DNA from: Myxococcota bacterium
GTDB taxonomy: Bacteria; Myxococcota_A; UBA796; JAFGLY01
NCBI GenBank assembly: GCA_024276675.1
Contig: JAJRWT010000075.1
Span: 1-43,189 of the forward strand
DNA length: 43,189 nucleotides
Direction of reading: 5' to 3'
Shown: positions 34,419-43,049 of the stretch, one piece after another
Position numbering within the stretch: position 1 is the stretch's first letter
Layout: every line of letters starts with the position of its first letter
Notes under the pieces: generated by a model
What the model was told of the DNA's origin: nothing
Database searches by the model: none
Seen by the model: only the letters and a program-made list of their open reading frames with translations
Made by a program: the position numbers and the translations under genes

Positions 34419-35687
34419 TCACTCCACCCAGACGGCGCAGAAGAGAACGTACCGGTCGTTGAACACGGTCATCACGGGCGAGGTGCATGCGCCTCCCATC
34501 ATCTCGTCGTTTTCGTAGAGCATGTGCAGCTCCGACAGGGTGCCGTCATCTTGCAGGCGCTTGTAGGCCGGTGCTCCGAATCCGCCGCCCACCTGGGCCA
34601 CCACCCACAGCTCGTCTTCGTACTCCAGGCAGTAGGGGACCTGGTTTCCGTACCACTCCAGAGCCTTGTCGAAGACGAAGGTGTCGCCGTCCGTGGAGGT
34701 GGCGGCGGTGATCCAGGTGTCCTTGGTGGAGAAGAAATAGTGCTGGCCCTGGAACTCGCAGATGGTGGGGTCCACAAGGCCTTCGTCCCAGTAGAGGGGA
34801 TCGGGCCATTGCACGAAGGTCTCGCCGTCTCGGTAGGCCGAGTAGATGTAGTGGTCGCCTTCCACCTGGGAAGGTTCCACTTCGGATATGTCTTCGATGC
34901 CGGTCATGGCGTAATAGATCAACCTCATTCCACCGTCGCTCAGGCTTTCGATGGCGGTGTCGATGAGCCAACGGGTGTCGGTCTCCAGCACCTCCCAGGC
35001 GTGGCCGCCGAAGTTTTCCAGGTCCGGGGTGGTGACCGCGTAGACCCAGGTGGGTTTTTCCTTGCCGCCGGTGTCGCCCCCGCCTGGGGATCCGCCCCTG
35101 GAGATGGGCTGCACGCCGCCTTTGCCGTCGGGTTCCAGCGCCGACTTGTCCAGGTAGATCATGGAGAAGTCCACCTGGCCCATGAGGATGAGGGCGTCGC
35201 CCCGATTGAAGAGGTCCAGGGAAGAAAAGCCATAGCCGATGGTGGTGTAGCCCGGATCGCTGGCCCAGCCGCCCGTGGAGACGTTCATCCTGAGTTCCCA
35301 GTGGGGCGTTCCCTCGGGGATGGCGTCCAGGTCGAAGATCGGTTCCAGGTCGGTTGGGTCTTCCCAGTAGCCTTCCTGGTTCCAGGGATCGTCGCCGGAG
35401 CCGGTGTCGCCCGGCTCATCGCTGTCTCGTGAAGAGGGTGATCCGCTGTCGGTGGAGCTGGGCGAGCCGCTGTCGGTGGGACAGGGTGAGCCGGTGTCCG
35501 GAGGGCAACCCGCCGAATCGCCACAGTCGTCCTGCCCCTGGTCAAGCAACATGCAAGTGCCGTCGGCAGCGAGACCGTAGCCCTGGGCGCAGGTGTCTGG
35601 GCCACAGCCCCAGGTGGCGGCTCCCCCCAGGGCAAGGCAGGTCAACAGGGGTAGTAAGATGGGAGTGGATGGCTTGCTGGGATGCAC
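34419..35687 (-). CDS. Predicted lipoprotein, possible beta-propeller (GH43/GH32-like)
   Basis: This 422-residue protein has an N-terminal hydrophobic signal (ILLPLLTCLALGGAATWGC). The lipobox is non-canonical, so it may be a lipoprotein at Cys28 or a plain secreted protein. Cys-rich residues 29-62 precede an acidic Ser/Asp linker with repeated TDSGSPSS units (about 65-95). The rest looks like a five-bladed propeller: HYIYSAYRDGETFVQWPDP, LVDPTICEFQGQHYFFST, WITAATSTDGDTFVF and CTSPVMTVFNDRYVLFCA recall repeats of glycosidase clans GH43/GH32/GH62. I cannot place the catalytic acids, so this is only a fold guess. The start is GTG 35687 with gagg just upstream. It diverges from the OmpA-like gene across 251 bp. 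Confidence 0.78.
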   Translation of the reverse strand: MHPSKPSTPILLPLLTCLALGGAATWGCGPDTCAQGYGLAADGTCMLLDQGQDDCGDSAGCPPDTGSPCPTDSGSPSSTDSGSPSSRDSDEPGDTGSGDDPWNQEGYWEDPTDLEPIFDLDAIPEGTPHWELRMNVSTGGWASDPGYTTIGYGFSSLDLFNRGDALILMGQVDFSMIYLDKSALEPDGKGGVQPISRGGSPGGGDTGGKEKPTWVYAVTTPDLENFGGHAWEVLETDTRWLIDTAIESLSDGGMRLIYYAMTGIEDISEVEPSQVEGDHYIYSAYRDGETFVQWPDPLYWDEGLVDPTICEFQGQHYFFSTKDTWITAATSTDGDTFVFDKALEWYGNQVPYCLEYEDELWVVAQVGGGFGAPAYKRLQDDGTLSELHMLYENDEMMGGACTSPVMTVFNDRYVLFCAVWVE

Positions 35688-35938
35688 CTGCCTCGTCCTC
35701 CTGGCCCGCTGGATGGTGTTTCTGGAAACAGGGTCGGTGGGCGTGTCGTCGCCATCGTCATTCTACACTGAGATGGCGATGGAGTGCGCCGACCGTGGTC
35801 TGCCGGTGGCCCGCGAGCCACCTGGACACCTACACGAATAATCGGCCTTTACCCCAGTGGAATTGCTGTCAGGGCCGCCGGGTGGTATAGACCAGCTTCC
35901 CACTTTTTTCCAGGCTCTGTCAGCAAATCGGAGATCTC

Positions 35939-37066
35939 ATGTCCCGTTCCACCCTGTTTCCCGGGATCTTGTTCCTGTTCGTGTTCACCCTGTCCTGCGG
36001 TCAGAAGAAACCCTGGGTCAGTTCTCCGTTCGAACCGGTCTACTTCGAGACGGGCTACCAGGCTGCGGACCAGGCCCAGGAGGCAGCAGTGGTCTCCCAG
36101 GCCGTCGGGTTCCTCGAGGAAGACGACGACAACTACCTCTTGATCCTGGGCTACACCGACAGGTCGGGGAGCTACAAGTCCGGCGTCACCCGGGCCCAGG
36201 ACCGGGCACAGCACATCAGGGAGCTGATCCTCCAGCAGAGCGGAGTCAGCCCCTTCCGCGTCATGGTCAAGGCCTATGGCAAGAAGAAGGCCTCGGGCGA
36301 TGCTTCCCGTGATCGCCGCGTGGAGCTGCTGCTGTACCACAGGGGCAAGAAAGAAAACGTGGTAACCCAGGAAATGGTCCTGCAGACAAGGCGAACGGGC
36401 ACTGTGCTGGACCCTGCCCAGTTGTCGCAGGATGGCGGCGGGGGCAGCAAGGACCAGGACAACAGCGGCGGCAAAGGCGAGTCATCCGGAACAGCCGGCG
36501 CTGAGTTGCCCCAGTGTCCACAGGTGGAGGACTCCGGCCTGGACGAGATGGACCAGTTCTTTGCAAAGGTACGGGATCTGCTGGATACCCTGTGCGCCGT
36601 CATGGAAAAGGTGGCCCAGGCCCAGACCAACGTCGAGGAAGCCCTGGGGGTTGCTTCGGGTGTGACTCTTTCCTCGGCCCTGGACCAACTGGCCACCCAG
36701 GTGGGCGATTCCATCTCCGTCACAATGAACGGTACCGTCCCCAGTCTGACCGTCAGCGGCGACATTCCCCCCGACGCCCAGCAGGCCGTCGACGCCATCG
36801 ATGCCGCCATGGAAGATCTCCAGGGCGCCATGGACCAGCTCCCACAGGTTCTGGAACAGTCCCAGGACCTGGTGACCGAGGCCAAGACCCTCGCCTCCAG
36901 GGCCACCAGCGTGGCCAAGGACGCAGGTCTCTCCATCACCGAGATGGGCAAGGCGGTAAAGACCATCAAGAACAACGTCTCCGCCACCACCGACATCCCC
37001 GACGTGGCGGAGCAGGCCATGGACGCCGCCACCGAGCTGGCCGACCTGGTGGGCCAGTCTTTCTGA
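35939..37066 (+). CDS. OmpA-like lipoprotein with C-terminal coiled coil
   Basis: This 375-residue lipoprotein has lipobox TLSC (Cys20). An OmpA-like peptidoglycan-binding domain (about residues 30-135) follows: YFETGYQAADQ, LLILGYTDRSGSYKSGVTRAQ, FRVMVKAYGKKKASGDASRD and RRVELLLY. The Asp in GYTDRSG and the Arg in RRVELL correspond to the diaminopimelate-binding residues. A Gly/Ser/Lys linker leads to about 180 residues of helix-rich sequence with heptad-like pattern (VRDLLDTLCAVMEKVAQAQ, QLPQVLEQSQDLVTEAK). It probably bridges the outer membrane and cell wall; the helical part may oligomerise. The start has cggag 6 nt upstream. The glycosyltransferase gene follows after 148 bp, so a shared transcript is possible but not certain. 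Confidence 0.88.
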   Translation: MSRSTLFPGILFLFVFTLSCGQKKPWVSSPFEPVYFETGYQAADQAQEAAVVSQAVGFLEEDDDNYLLILGYTDRSGSYKSGVTRAQDRAQHIRELILQQSGVSPFRVMVKAYGKKKASGDASRDRRVELLLYHRGKKENVVTQEMVLQTRRTGTVLDPAQLSQDGGGGSKDQDNSGGKGESSGTAGAELPQCPQVEDSGLDEMDQFFAKVRDLLDTLCAVMEKVAQAQTNVEEALGVASGVTLSSALDQLATQVGDSISVTMNGTVPSLTVSGDIPPDAQQAVDAIDAAMEDLQGAMDQLPQVLEQSQDLVTEAKTLASRATSVAKDAGLSITEMGKAVKTIKNNVSATTDIPDVAEQAMDAATELADLVGQSF

Positions 37067-37214
37067 GCCAGGCCCTGCCCCGCAGAGCCCACGGGTTGCG
37101 GCGCCCTGGCTGCGGGTGGAAGCCCCTGGTTGGGCACGCTCCCCGACGTTCGTGCATGGCGGTGGCCGAAAATGAAACTGTCGTGTCCCGAAGGTCTCAA
37201 AAACGGGGGCTGCC

Positions 37215-38732
37215 ATGTACGAGCGTAGCAGATGGCCCCTGTTGCTGGGCGTGGTGGCGGTCCACCTGCTCATGGCCTGTATCTATCTCTTCCTGGGCGA
37301 ACTCAACGAAGACGAAGGATGGTATCTGCTGGCTTCGCTCCGGGTCATGGCGGGAGCCCGCCCCTACCTGGACTTCGCCTACACCCAGTCGCCCGTCCTG
37401 CCCTATGTGTACGGGCCCGTGCAGGTCTTGCTGGGACAGGGTGTGCTGGTGGGCAGGATCACCTCGTTGATCCTGGAGACCAGCGCCATGCTCATGTGCA
37501 TGTCCGTCGCGTGGCGCCTGGCCGGTGGGCGCGCCGCCCTGGTGGTGGCGCTTGCCTGGGGCTTGAACCCCTACCTGGCCTACTTCGCGGTGGTGGTGAA
37601 GACCTACCCCCTCACATTGTTCTTCACCTCGGCGGCGTTGTTCGTCTTGCTGGGGCGCCCGCAGGTTCCATGGCGTGCGGGCGTGGCAGCGGCCTTGCTG
37701 GCCCTGGCCGCCGGCACCAGGCTCTCGGCCATGGCCGCTCTCCCGGCGCTGTGGCTGCTCTCGGCCAGGAGGCGAACTCTTCGTCCGGCCATGGCCTGTG
37801 CCCTGACCGTGCTGGCGCTCGTCTTCTTGCCCTTCGCCCTGCAAGAACCCGGAAATACCTGGTGGAACCTGCTGGGATACCACATCTCCAGGTACCGGGG
37901 GCTGGAGCCCCTCTATGCCCTGTGGCTCAAGCTGCACGCATTGTGGGTGACCCTCCGGGTCTTCGTCTTTCCCGTCGGGGCGATGCTGCTCCTCCGGGCG
38001 GCTGTTGGAGCCGGGCAGCTCACGGTGTTGGCACGATCCTCGTGGGCCCACAAGCCCGAACAGGATTTTCTCTGGGGCGCCCTGGTGCTGGTCTTCCTGT
38101 CGCACTTCATCCCGGGCGGTGCCTTCGAAGACTACCAGGTCATCGTCCTTCCCTACCTGTCGGTGCTGCTGGCGCTGTTGCTGGGGCGGGGCATGGATGG
38201 CATGGCCGGGCCTGCTCTCCGCAGGTTTCACGGGCGCCTCGCCGGCCTGCTCCTGCTGGGCGCCCTGCTGTGCCGCGGGGTCAACTGGCTGGACATGAGC
38301 GGCGGCTCGCCTCCCCTGGCCGAGCTGGAGCAGGTGGCCAACAGCGTGCGGCAACATGCCGGTGATGGCATGTTATTCACGCTTCATGCCCCCGTGGCCG
38401 TCCAATCCGGTGTGGAAGTGTACGATGGCCTGGAGATGGGGGTCTTCTCGTACAACCCGGATACTGCCCCCCGGCGGGTCCATGAGCTTCACCTGTTGAA
38501 CGACGAAACCGTCATGGAAAAGCTGGAAGACCCTCGGACGACCGTGGTGGTGCTCTGCGAATCCGACTTCCGCTTCGACGGTTCCCACCATCCGCTGGAC
38601 CAGGAGAAGCAAGAGGGATTCAGGCGCCAGGTCCTGGCTCTCCTGGATGGGCGTTTCGTCAGGGTTCTGAGCCTGGAGAAATGGGGGCAGTTCAAGGAAC
38701 CCGTGGCGGTCTATTCCTCTGTGCTGCGTTGA
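37215..38732 (+). CDS. GT39-like (ArnT/PMT-type) membrane glycosyltransferase
   Basis: This 505-residue protein has about 10-11 transmembrane helices and a large first periplasmic loop beginning GELNEDEGWYLLASLRVMAG. The acidic Asp-Glu pair (about residues 30-32) is in the place of the catalytic aspartate of PMT/ArnT GT-C enzymes. LDFAYTQSPVLPYVYGP and WGLNPYLAYFAVVVKTYPL are typical of the family. A soluble C-terminal domain follows residue 370 (LAELEQVANSVRQHAGDGML). These enzymes transfer sugars from a polyprenyl-phosphate donor to lipids, proteins or glycans outside the inner membrane. The start ATG 37215 has gggggc 3-4 nt upstream. The acceptor is unknown. Confidence 0.88.
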   Translation: MYERSRWPLLLGVVAVHLLMACIYLFLGELNEDEGWYLLASLRVMAGARPYLDFAYTQSPVLPYVYGPVQVLLGQGVLVGRITSLILETSAMLMCMSVAWRLAGGRAALVVALAWGLNPYLAYFAVVVKTYPLTLFFTSAALFVLLGRPQVPWRAGVAAALLALAAGTRLSAMAALPALWLLSARRRTLRPAMACALTVLALVFLPFALQEPGNTWWNLLGYHISRYRGLEPLYALWLKLHALWVTLRVFVFPVGAMLLLRAAVGAGQLTVLARSSWAHKPEQDFLWGALVLVFLSHFIPGGAFEDYQVIVLPYLSVLLALLLGRGMDGMAGPALRRFHGRLAGLLLLGALLCRGVNWLDMSGGSPPLAELEQVANSVRQHAGDGMLFTLHAPVAVQSGVEVYDGLEMGVFSYNPDTAPRRVHELHLLNDETVMEKLEDPRTTVVVLCESDFRFDGSHHPLDQEKQEGFRRQVLALLDGRFVRVLSLEKWGQFKEPVAVYSSVLR

Positions 38733-38767
38733 TCTCGCTGCACGCGGGATTCTGGGCCGCAGGCGGC

Positions 38768-38773
38768 TATAAT
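38768..38773 (+). promoter_or_regulatory. Possible sigma-70 -10 box (TATAAT)
   Basis: A perfect TATAAT lies about 50 bp upstream of the MopE gene start at 38820 and overlaps an alternative ATG (38772). Transcription from it would begin near 38780 and leave a leader of about 40 nt. No good -35 match sits 17 bp upstream (cgggat), so this is tentative; AT-rich hexamers are rare in this sequence. Confidence 0.3.
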
Positions 38774-38819
38774 GTTTCCGTCCTTGAAAAGACTGGGGCT
38801 CGACAGAGGGACCGCCACC

Positions 38820-39764
38820 ATGCCACCGTATCGACTACTGGGATTTCTGCTGTTCATTTCCGCGCTGCTCCTGTGCTGCGCCCACACCGACACCGACGGT
38901 GACGGCTACGGCGAGGACCTGGACTGCGCGCCCCTGGACCCCGAGGTCCATCCCGGCGCCCTGGAGCGCTGCGATGGCGTGGACAACGACTGCGACGGCC
39001 TGATCGACGAACTGTACGACCTGGATTCCGATGGCTACCTGGCCGACGAGCCAGGCTGTCGCGCCATGGGAGTGGAAACCGACTGTGACGACCTGGATCC
39101 GGACATCAACCCTGCCGCGGAAGAACTGAACGACGGCCGAGACAACGATTGCAACGGCATCGTGGACGACGGTCCCGACGAAGACGGCGACGGATGGGAT
39201 CTCTGGGACGACTGCGACGACGACGACCCATTCGTAAACCCCGGAGCGGCCGAGGCCTGCGACGGCATCGACAACGACTGTGACGGCCTGGTGGACGAAC
39301 TCTGGGACTCGGACGGCGACGGTTCGTCCACCTGCATGGGCGACTGTGACGATGCCGATGCCAACAACTCGCCGGATCTGCCCGAGGTCTGCGACGACCG
39401 GGACAACGACTGCGACGGCCTTGTGGACGAGGACTTCGACCTGGACGAAGACGGGTGGAGTACCTGCCGTGGCGATTGCGACGACCACAATGCGGATGTC
39501 AACCCAGGCCAGGAAGAGATCTGCGACGGGGTGGACAACGACTGCGACGAGAGCACGTCCGAGTCCGACGACCTGGACGGCGATGGCACGAGCTTCTGCG
39601 AGGGCGACTGCGACGATCTCGACGCCGCCGTGTATCCGGGAGCAGAAGAGATCTGCGACGGGGTGGACAACGACTGCAACGGTGTGAGCGACGATCTGGA
39701 CGAATGCTGGGACTGCGAAGATTTCGACGAGTACCGCATCTGTTCCACCGAGGTGGACTGGTAA
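38820..39764 (+). CDS. Secreted protein with six MopE-type metal-binding motifs, cut before a C-type lectin domain
   Basis: This 314-residue protein has a signal sequence (LLGFLLFISALLLCC; possible lipoprotein with a non-canonical box). Six copies of the MopE-type motif follow, such as GDCDDLDAAVYPGAEE plus CDGVDNDCNG, each combining acidic calcium-loop-like turns with paired Cys. The end reads WDCEDFDEYRICSTEVDW, the expected start of a C-type lectin domain. The stop TAA (39762-39764) falls within the W-x-x-A-x-x-x-C segment of that domain, and the rest continues in the same frame to 40073. The start is ATG 38820 with agaggga 9 nt upstream; ATG 38772 overlaps a TATAAT. The intact protein would have been a surface lectin with a metal-binding stalk. 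Confidence 0.85.
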   Translation: MPPYRLLGFLLFISALLLCCAHTDTDGDGYGEDLDCAPLDPEVHPGALERCDGVDNDCDGLIDELYDLDSDGYLADEPGCRAMGVETDCDDLDPDINPAAEELNDGRDNDCNGIVDDGPDEDGDGWDLWDDCDDDDPFVNPGAAEACDGIDNDCDGLVDELWDSDGDGSSTCMGDCDDADANNSPDLPEVCDDRDNDCDGLVDEDFDLDEDGWSTCRGDCDDHNADVNPGQEEICDGVDNDCDESTSESDDLDGDGTSFCEGDCDDLDAAVYPGAEEICDGVDNDCNGVSDDLDECWDCEDFDEYRICSTEVDW

Positions 39765-40073
39765 TCGGCCCGCGAAGCCTGTCAGGGCTTCGGCGCCGGG
39801 CTCGTGGTCATCCAGGACGAGAGCGAAAACAGCACAGTGGGCGACCTGGCCTGGGACTACTGGGCTACCTCCATGTGGATCGGCCTCACGGACCAGGAAG
39901 AAGAAGGCGTCTGGTTGTGGGTGGACGGATCCGAAGCAGAGTTCACATCGTGGGGGGCCGGCGAGCCCAACGACTCGGGAGGCGAGGACTGTGTGCACAC
40001 AAACTGGTCCACGTTGGGCACCTGGAACGACTACCCCTGCGAGTCAGCCCAACCCTTCATCTGCGAGTATTGA
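39765..40073 (+). pseudogene. C-type lectin domain remnant, in frame after a premature TAA
   Basis: Directly after the TAA, in the same frame, the sequence reads SAREACQGFGAGLVVIQDE, SMWIGLTDQEEEGVWLWVDG, FTSWGAGEPNDSGGEDCVH, LGTWNDYPCESAQPFICEY and a stop. All canonical C-type lectin features are present: the WIGL core, the EPN and WND calcium/carbohydrate-binding motifs (EPN suggests mannose-type specificity) and the four Cys. Only a GTG at 39804 could start it separately and that has no ribosome site. It is best read as the C-terminus of the preceding MopE gene disrupted by a nonsense mutation, a sequencing error or, less likely, readthrough. Confidence 0.75.
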
Positions 40074-40098
40074 CCCTGCAGCGACGGTGGTCCTGTTG

Positions 40099-42777
40099 TC
40101 AGGCCTTTCTGCGGCGTAGCGAGAACATCGCACAGAGCCCCAGCAGGAGAGGAGGCGCGGCAGGGGGAAGCCCGCGCACCGAGTGGCAGGCACAGCCGGT
40201 GGATGGCTCCGAGTCCCCGGTCCGGGGATTGGATTGCTGGGAGTCATTCGAGCCGCCTGCATCCGAATCCCAGGCGCCGACACCCGAGTCCGGGTCGGAA
40301 CTGTCGGGACAGGCCTGGTCCTGGCCGTCGCAATCCTCGTCCAGGCCGTTTCCGCAGATCTCGGTGGCCTCTGGATAGACCCCGGGATCGTGGTCATCAC
40401 AGTCCAGGGTGCAGTCGAAGCCGTCATCATCGTAGTCCTGCACGGGGAAGCAGCCGGAGCCGTCCGGGTCGAGTTGGTAGTCCCAGATGCCGCGGCCATA
40501 GGTGCCGAAACGCATGGTGTTTTCGGCGCTCAGGGCCTCCACGCTCCAATAGGTGGTCACGGGCGCGTCGTTGCCGGTGATGTCGCGCCAGGAGTCATCG
40601 CCGGGATCGCGACGGTAGGCCGCGGTTTCGGTGCCGGCGAAGAGGATGCCGCTTCCGTCGGGGGCTTCGGCCAGGCAGTAGACAAGGGTGTCGGGGAGGC
40701 CGTCGGTCCAGGATTCCAGGCTGATGCCACCGTTGGTGCTGCGATAGACCGCGGGCCCTCCATAGCCGCTTCCACCCAGGTAGAAGGTGTCCAAGTCGGT
40801 GAGTGACGGGGCGATTGCCTGGCCGTAGTACCAGTTTCCGTGGGGCCCGAGACTCTCGCTCTGAGTCCAGGTGATGCCATGGTCGTCGGAGAAGAAGACC
40901 CGGCCATTGTTGGTGGCGGCGTAGGCGCGCCGGGAATCCACCGGAGAGAAGGCCATCGCGCTGAGGTATTCGCCCCTGTTGGCGGCGAAATCCTGCTGCG
41001 AGTACTGACGGGAGGCCCAGCGGCCTTCGATGCGCTCGTAGCGGTACAGCTTGCTGGCGGGGAAGAAGAAGGCTTCTTTGTTGTCGGGGTCGGCCACGAC
41101 GGGAGGCAGCCATGGCACGTAGGATTCGCCGCTGGGGAAGTCCAGGTAGTCCAGGATGGGATCCATTTCTCCTTCCTGTACCAGTATGAAGCCCGGATAT
41201 ACCGAGTAGACCAGGTCGTGTGTGCCGTCGGAAGAGCTGAGCTGGCCGTAATCTCCGCTGATGATCTGCTCGAACTGCTTGATGTCGCCACTCTGCTCCA
41301 TGGTGGCGGTGACCTGGTAGCCCTGGTCCTGGGCGCCTGCCGCGATGTGCTCGGGGTAGGCCGACGAGGTGAGCGTGCTGTAGTACTGGCTCACGCGGAG
41401 CCCCTGCATCGAGATGTTCTGCACGGTCTGGAGGCCGTCCACGGAGCTGTAGAGCCCACCATCGGTGCTGATGTACCATTGCTCCCCGCCTTCGGGAACA
41501 AGGAACACGTCGATTCCCGGTATGTCGGCGTGGAGGTAGGATTCGGCATCGTTGTAGTAGGCCCACCAGTCGTTCACGTTGTCGAAGCTGCGGCCGCCGT
41601 CGGTGCTGCGGTGGACCTCGACGCCCCCCCAGGCAAACAGGTCGGCATCCAGAATGGATGCGTTCAGGGAGCCCCAGTAGTCGGTGACGGTGTAGACGTT
41701 GCGCCAGGTGAGGCCCGCGTCGTCGGACCTGTAGAGTGTGTTGCCGTCCAGGATGGCCCATAGCCGTGGCGCGCCCGCCTCGGAGCCCACCAGTTCGGCC
41801 TCGCTGGACCAGGATCCCAGTTCGCCCGCCTGCTGCCAGTTGTCGCCGCCATCGGTGGAGAGCATGAGAATGTCGTCTACCAGCAGGTAGAGGTTGCTCC
41901 CCCCGGTGCGCGGGGTCCAGATGTCACCCCGGTAGGAACCGAGATCATAGATGAGCTGGAAGCTGGCGCCCTTGTCGGAACTGCGGAGGAGTTCCACTCC
42001 TTCGGAGTCTTCCAGGATCAGGTAGAGGAGCTGGCTCCCGTCGCTCTTTTGAAGCAGTCGGCGGATTGTCCGGGGATCGCCGACTCCCTCTGGTTCCACC
42101 CAGGTGGAACCGTCGTCGGTGGAGCGATGTATCAGGCCGTCGTCGGTGGCGGCGATGACGATGTCGGGAGATCCGGGCTCGTCGGCGGGCAGCAGCTCCA
42201 GCCAGTGGCTCCCACCGTAGAGGTTGTCGCCGATGGGGGTCCATGTCGTGCCGCCGGGATCCCCCTTCCAGATGCCTCCCCTGGATGAGCCGGCGTAGAG
42301 CAGGGAGGCGTCGGAGGAGTAGCGTGCCACGTGCATGCGCCCGGCCTGGTTGGCGCTGCCTCGTTCCACCCATGCTTCGTGCTGGAGGTCGGGAGATGGT
42401 GGGGCCAGGGCCAGGGCGTTGCGCTTCTTGGTCTGGGCCAGTCCGTTGGCCTTCTCCATTGCTCGCCAGTCCACCCCCGGCGGGGCCTTGTGCATTTCGG
42501 CGAACCAGGCCTTCCGGCGTTCCTTGTTCCTGGTCTCGGCGTCTTCGTCCAGCCAATTCCGTGTGGGAGGCGGATTCCCGTGGGCTGTTGGACCACCCCG
42601 TGGCCCGGCCGCCATGTGGGGAGGGCTGGCTGCCATGGACACGCCGCCTTCCGCCGTGGCTCGTTCCCCGGCCTGCCCAGCCGTGGTGCCCGGGGACGGC
42701 AGGAGCAGGGCCAGCAACAGCGCCCCGCCGCCAGACAGCGCGGGCAGGAGGATGGAGGATGGCAGGCGTGATCGCAT
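40099..42777 (-). CDS. BNR/sortilin-like propeller protein with MopE motif and MYXO-CTERM-like tail
   Basis: This 892-residue protein has a signal peptide (LPSSILLPALSGGGALLLALL) and a Pro/Gly-rich spacer. A basic helical segment follows (ETRNKERRKAWFAEMHKAP). At least eight Asp-box repeats (STDDGSTW, SSDKGASF, STDGGDNW, SDDAGLTW, STDGGRSF, SDDHGITW and others) form one or two beta-propellers of the sialidase/Vps10/YCF48-like type. Near the C-terminus a MopE-type motif (DCDDHDPGVYPEATEICGNG) and an acidic Ser/Asp linker precede TGCACHS, a hydrophobic helix and RRRKA, a MYXO-CTERM-like tail. It is predicted to be exported and surface-anchored. No catalytic sialidase Arg triad is evident, so a binding role is more likely. 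The start ATG 42777 has ggtgg 6 nt upstream. Confidence 0.88.
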   Translation of the reverse strand: MRSRLPSSILLPALSGGGALLLALLLPSPGTTAGQAGERATAEGGVSMAASPPHMAAGPRGGPTAHGNPPPTRNWLDEDAETRNKERRKAWFAEMHKAPPGVDWRAMEKANGLAQTKKRNALALAPPSPDLQHEAWVERGSANQAGRMHVARYSSDASLLYAGSSRGGIWKGDPGGTTWTPIGDNLYGGSHWLELLPADEPGSPDIVIAATDDGLIHRSTDDGSTWVEPEGVGDPRTIRRLLQKSDGSQLLYLILEDSEGVELLRSSDKGASFQLIYDLGSYRGDIWTPRTGGSNLYLLVDDILMLSTDGGDNWQQAGELGSWSSEAELVGSEAGAPRLWAILDGNTLYRSDDAGLTWRNVYTVTDYWGSLNASILDADLFAWGGVEVHRSTDGGRSFDNVNDWWAYYNDAESYLHADIPGIDVFLVPEGGEQWYISTDGGLYSSVDGLQTVQNISMQGLRVSQYYSTLTSSAYPEHIAAGAQDQGYQVTATMEQSGDIKQFEQIISGDYGQLSSSDGTHDLVYSVYPGFILVQEGEMDPILDYLDFPSGESYVPWLPPVVADPDNKEAFFFPASKLYRYERIEGRWASRQYSQQDFAANRGEYLSAMAFSPVDSRRAYAATNNGRVFFSDDHGITWTQSESLGPHGNWYYGQAIAPSLTDLDTFYLGGSGYGGPAVYRSTNGGISLESWTDGLPDTLVYCLAEAPDGSGILFAGTETAAYRRDPGDDSWRDITGNDAPVTTYWSVEALSAENTMRFGTYGRGIWDYQLDPDGSGCFPVQDYDDDGFDCTLDCDDHDPGVYPEATEICGNGLDEDCDGQDQACPDSSDPDSGVGAWDSDAGGSNDSQQSNPRTGDSEPSTGCACHSVRGLPPAAPPLLLGLCAMFSLRRRKA

Positions 42778-42944
42778 CGAGAGCCACCAAAGCAAGGCGG
42801 AATGTGCATTATTCGCGTATCAGTATTGCTCCGCATGTCTTGCTTGGTCAAGCAAAGCTGTTGTCAGGCTTGTGTGTACTTTCCGCAAAGACCCCGCCAC
42901 GGATGCCTCTGGCCACACGCCTCTCGTGACGAGGTGTGCGGAGG

Positions 42945-43049
42945 ATGGCCATCGACGAGATCGCCATCCGCGAGGGGCAGAACTACATGACCATCGTCGT
43001 TGACCTGGACTCGGTCCATGAAACGCAGTTCAAACTGGCGGGGGCATAG
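42945..43049 (+). pseudogene. ISL3-family transposase remnant
   Basis: The frame reads MAIDEIAIREGQNYMTIVVDLDSVH and stops at 43049. It matches the start of the ISL3 transposase catalytic domain, where IDEIA-x-x-KGH-x-Y-x-T-V-V-x-DLD is conserved and the first Asp is catalytic. Only about 35 residues remain, and no matching sequence is visible upstream (42778-42944) or downstream to the window end. It is a degraded insertion-sequence fragment. Inverted repeats cannot be identified in the window. Confidence 0.55.

Noticed and set aside
39762..39764. Genetic code change or selenocysteine at the internal stop
   Set aside because: The codon is TAA, not TGA, and TAA ends the lipoprotein gene at 5887-5889 normally.
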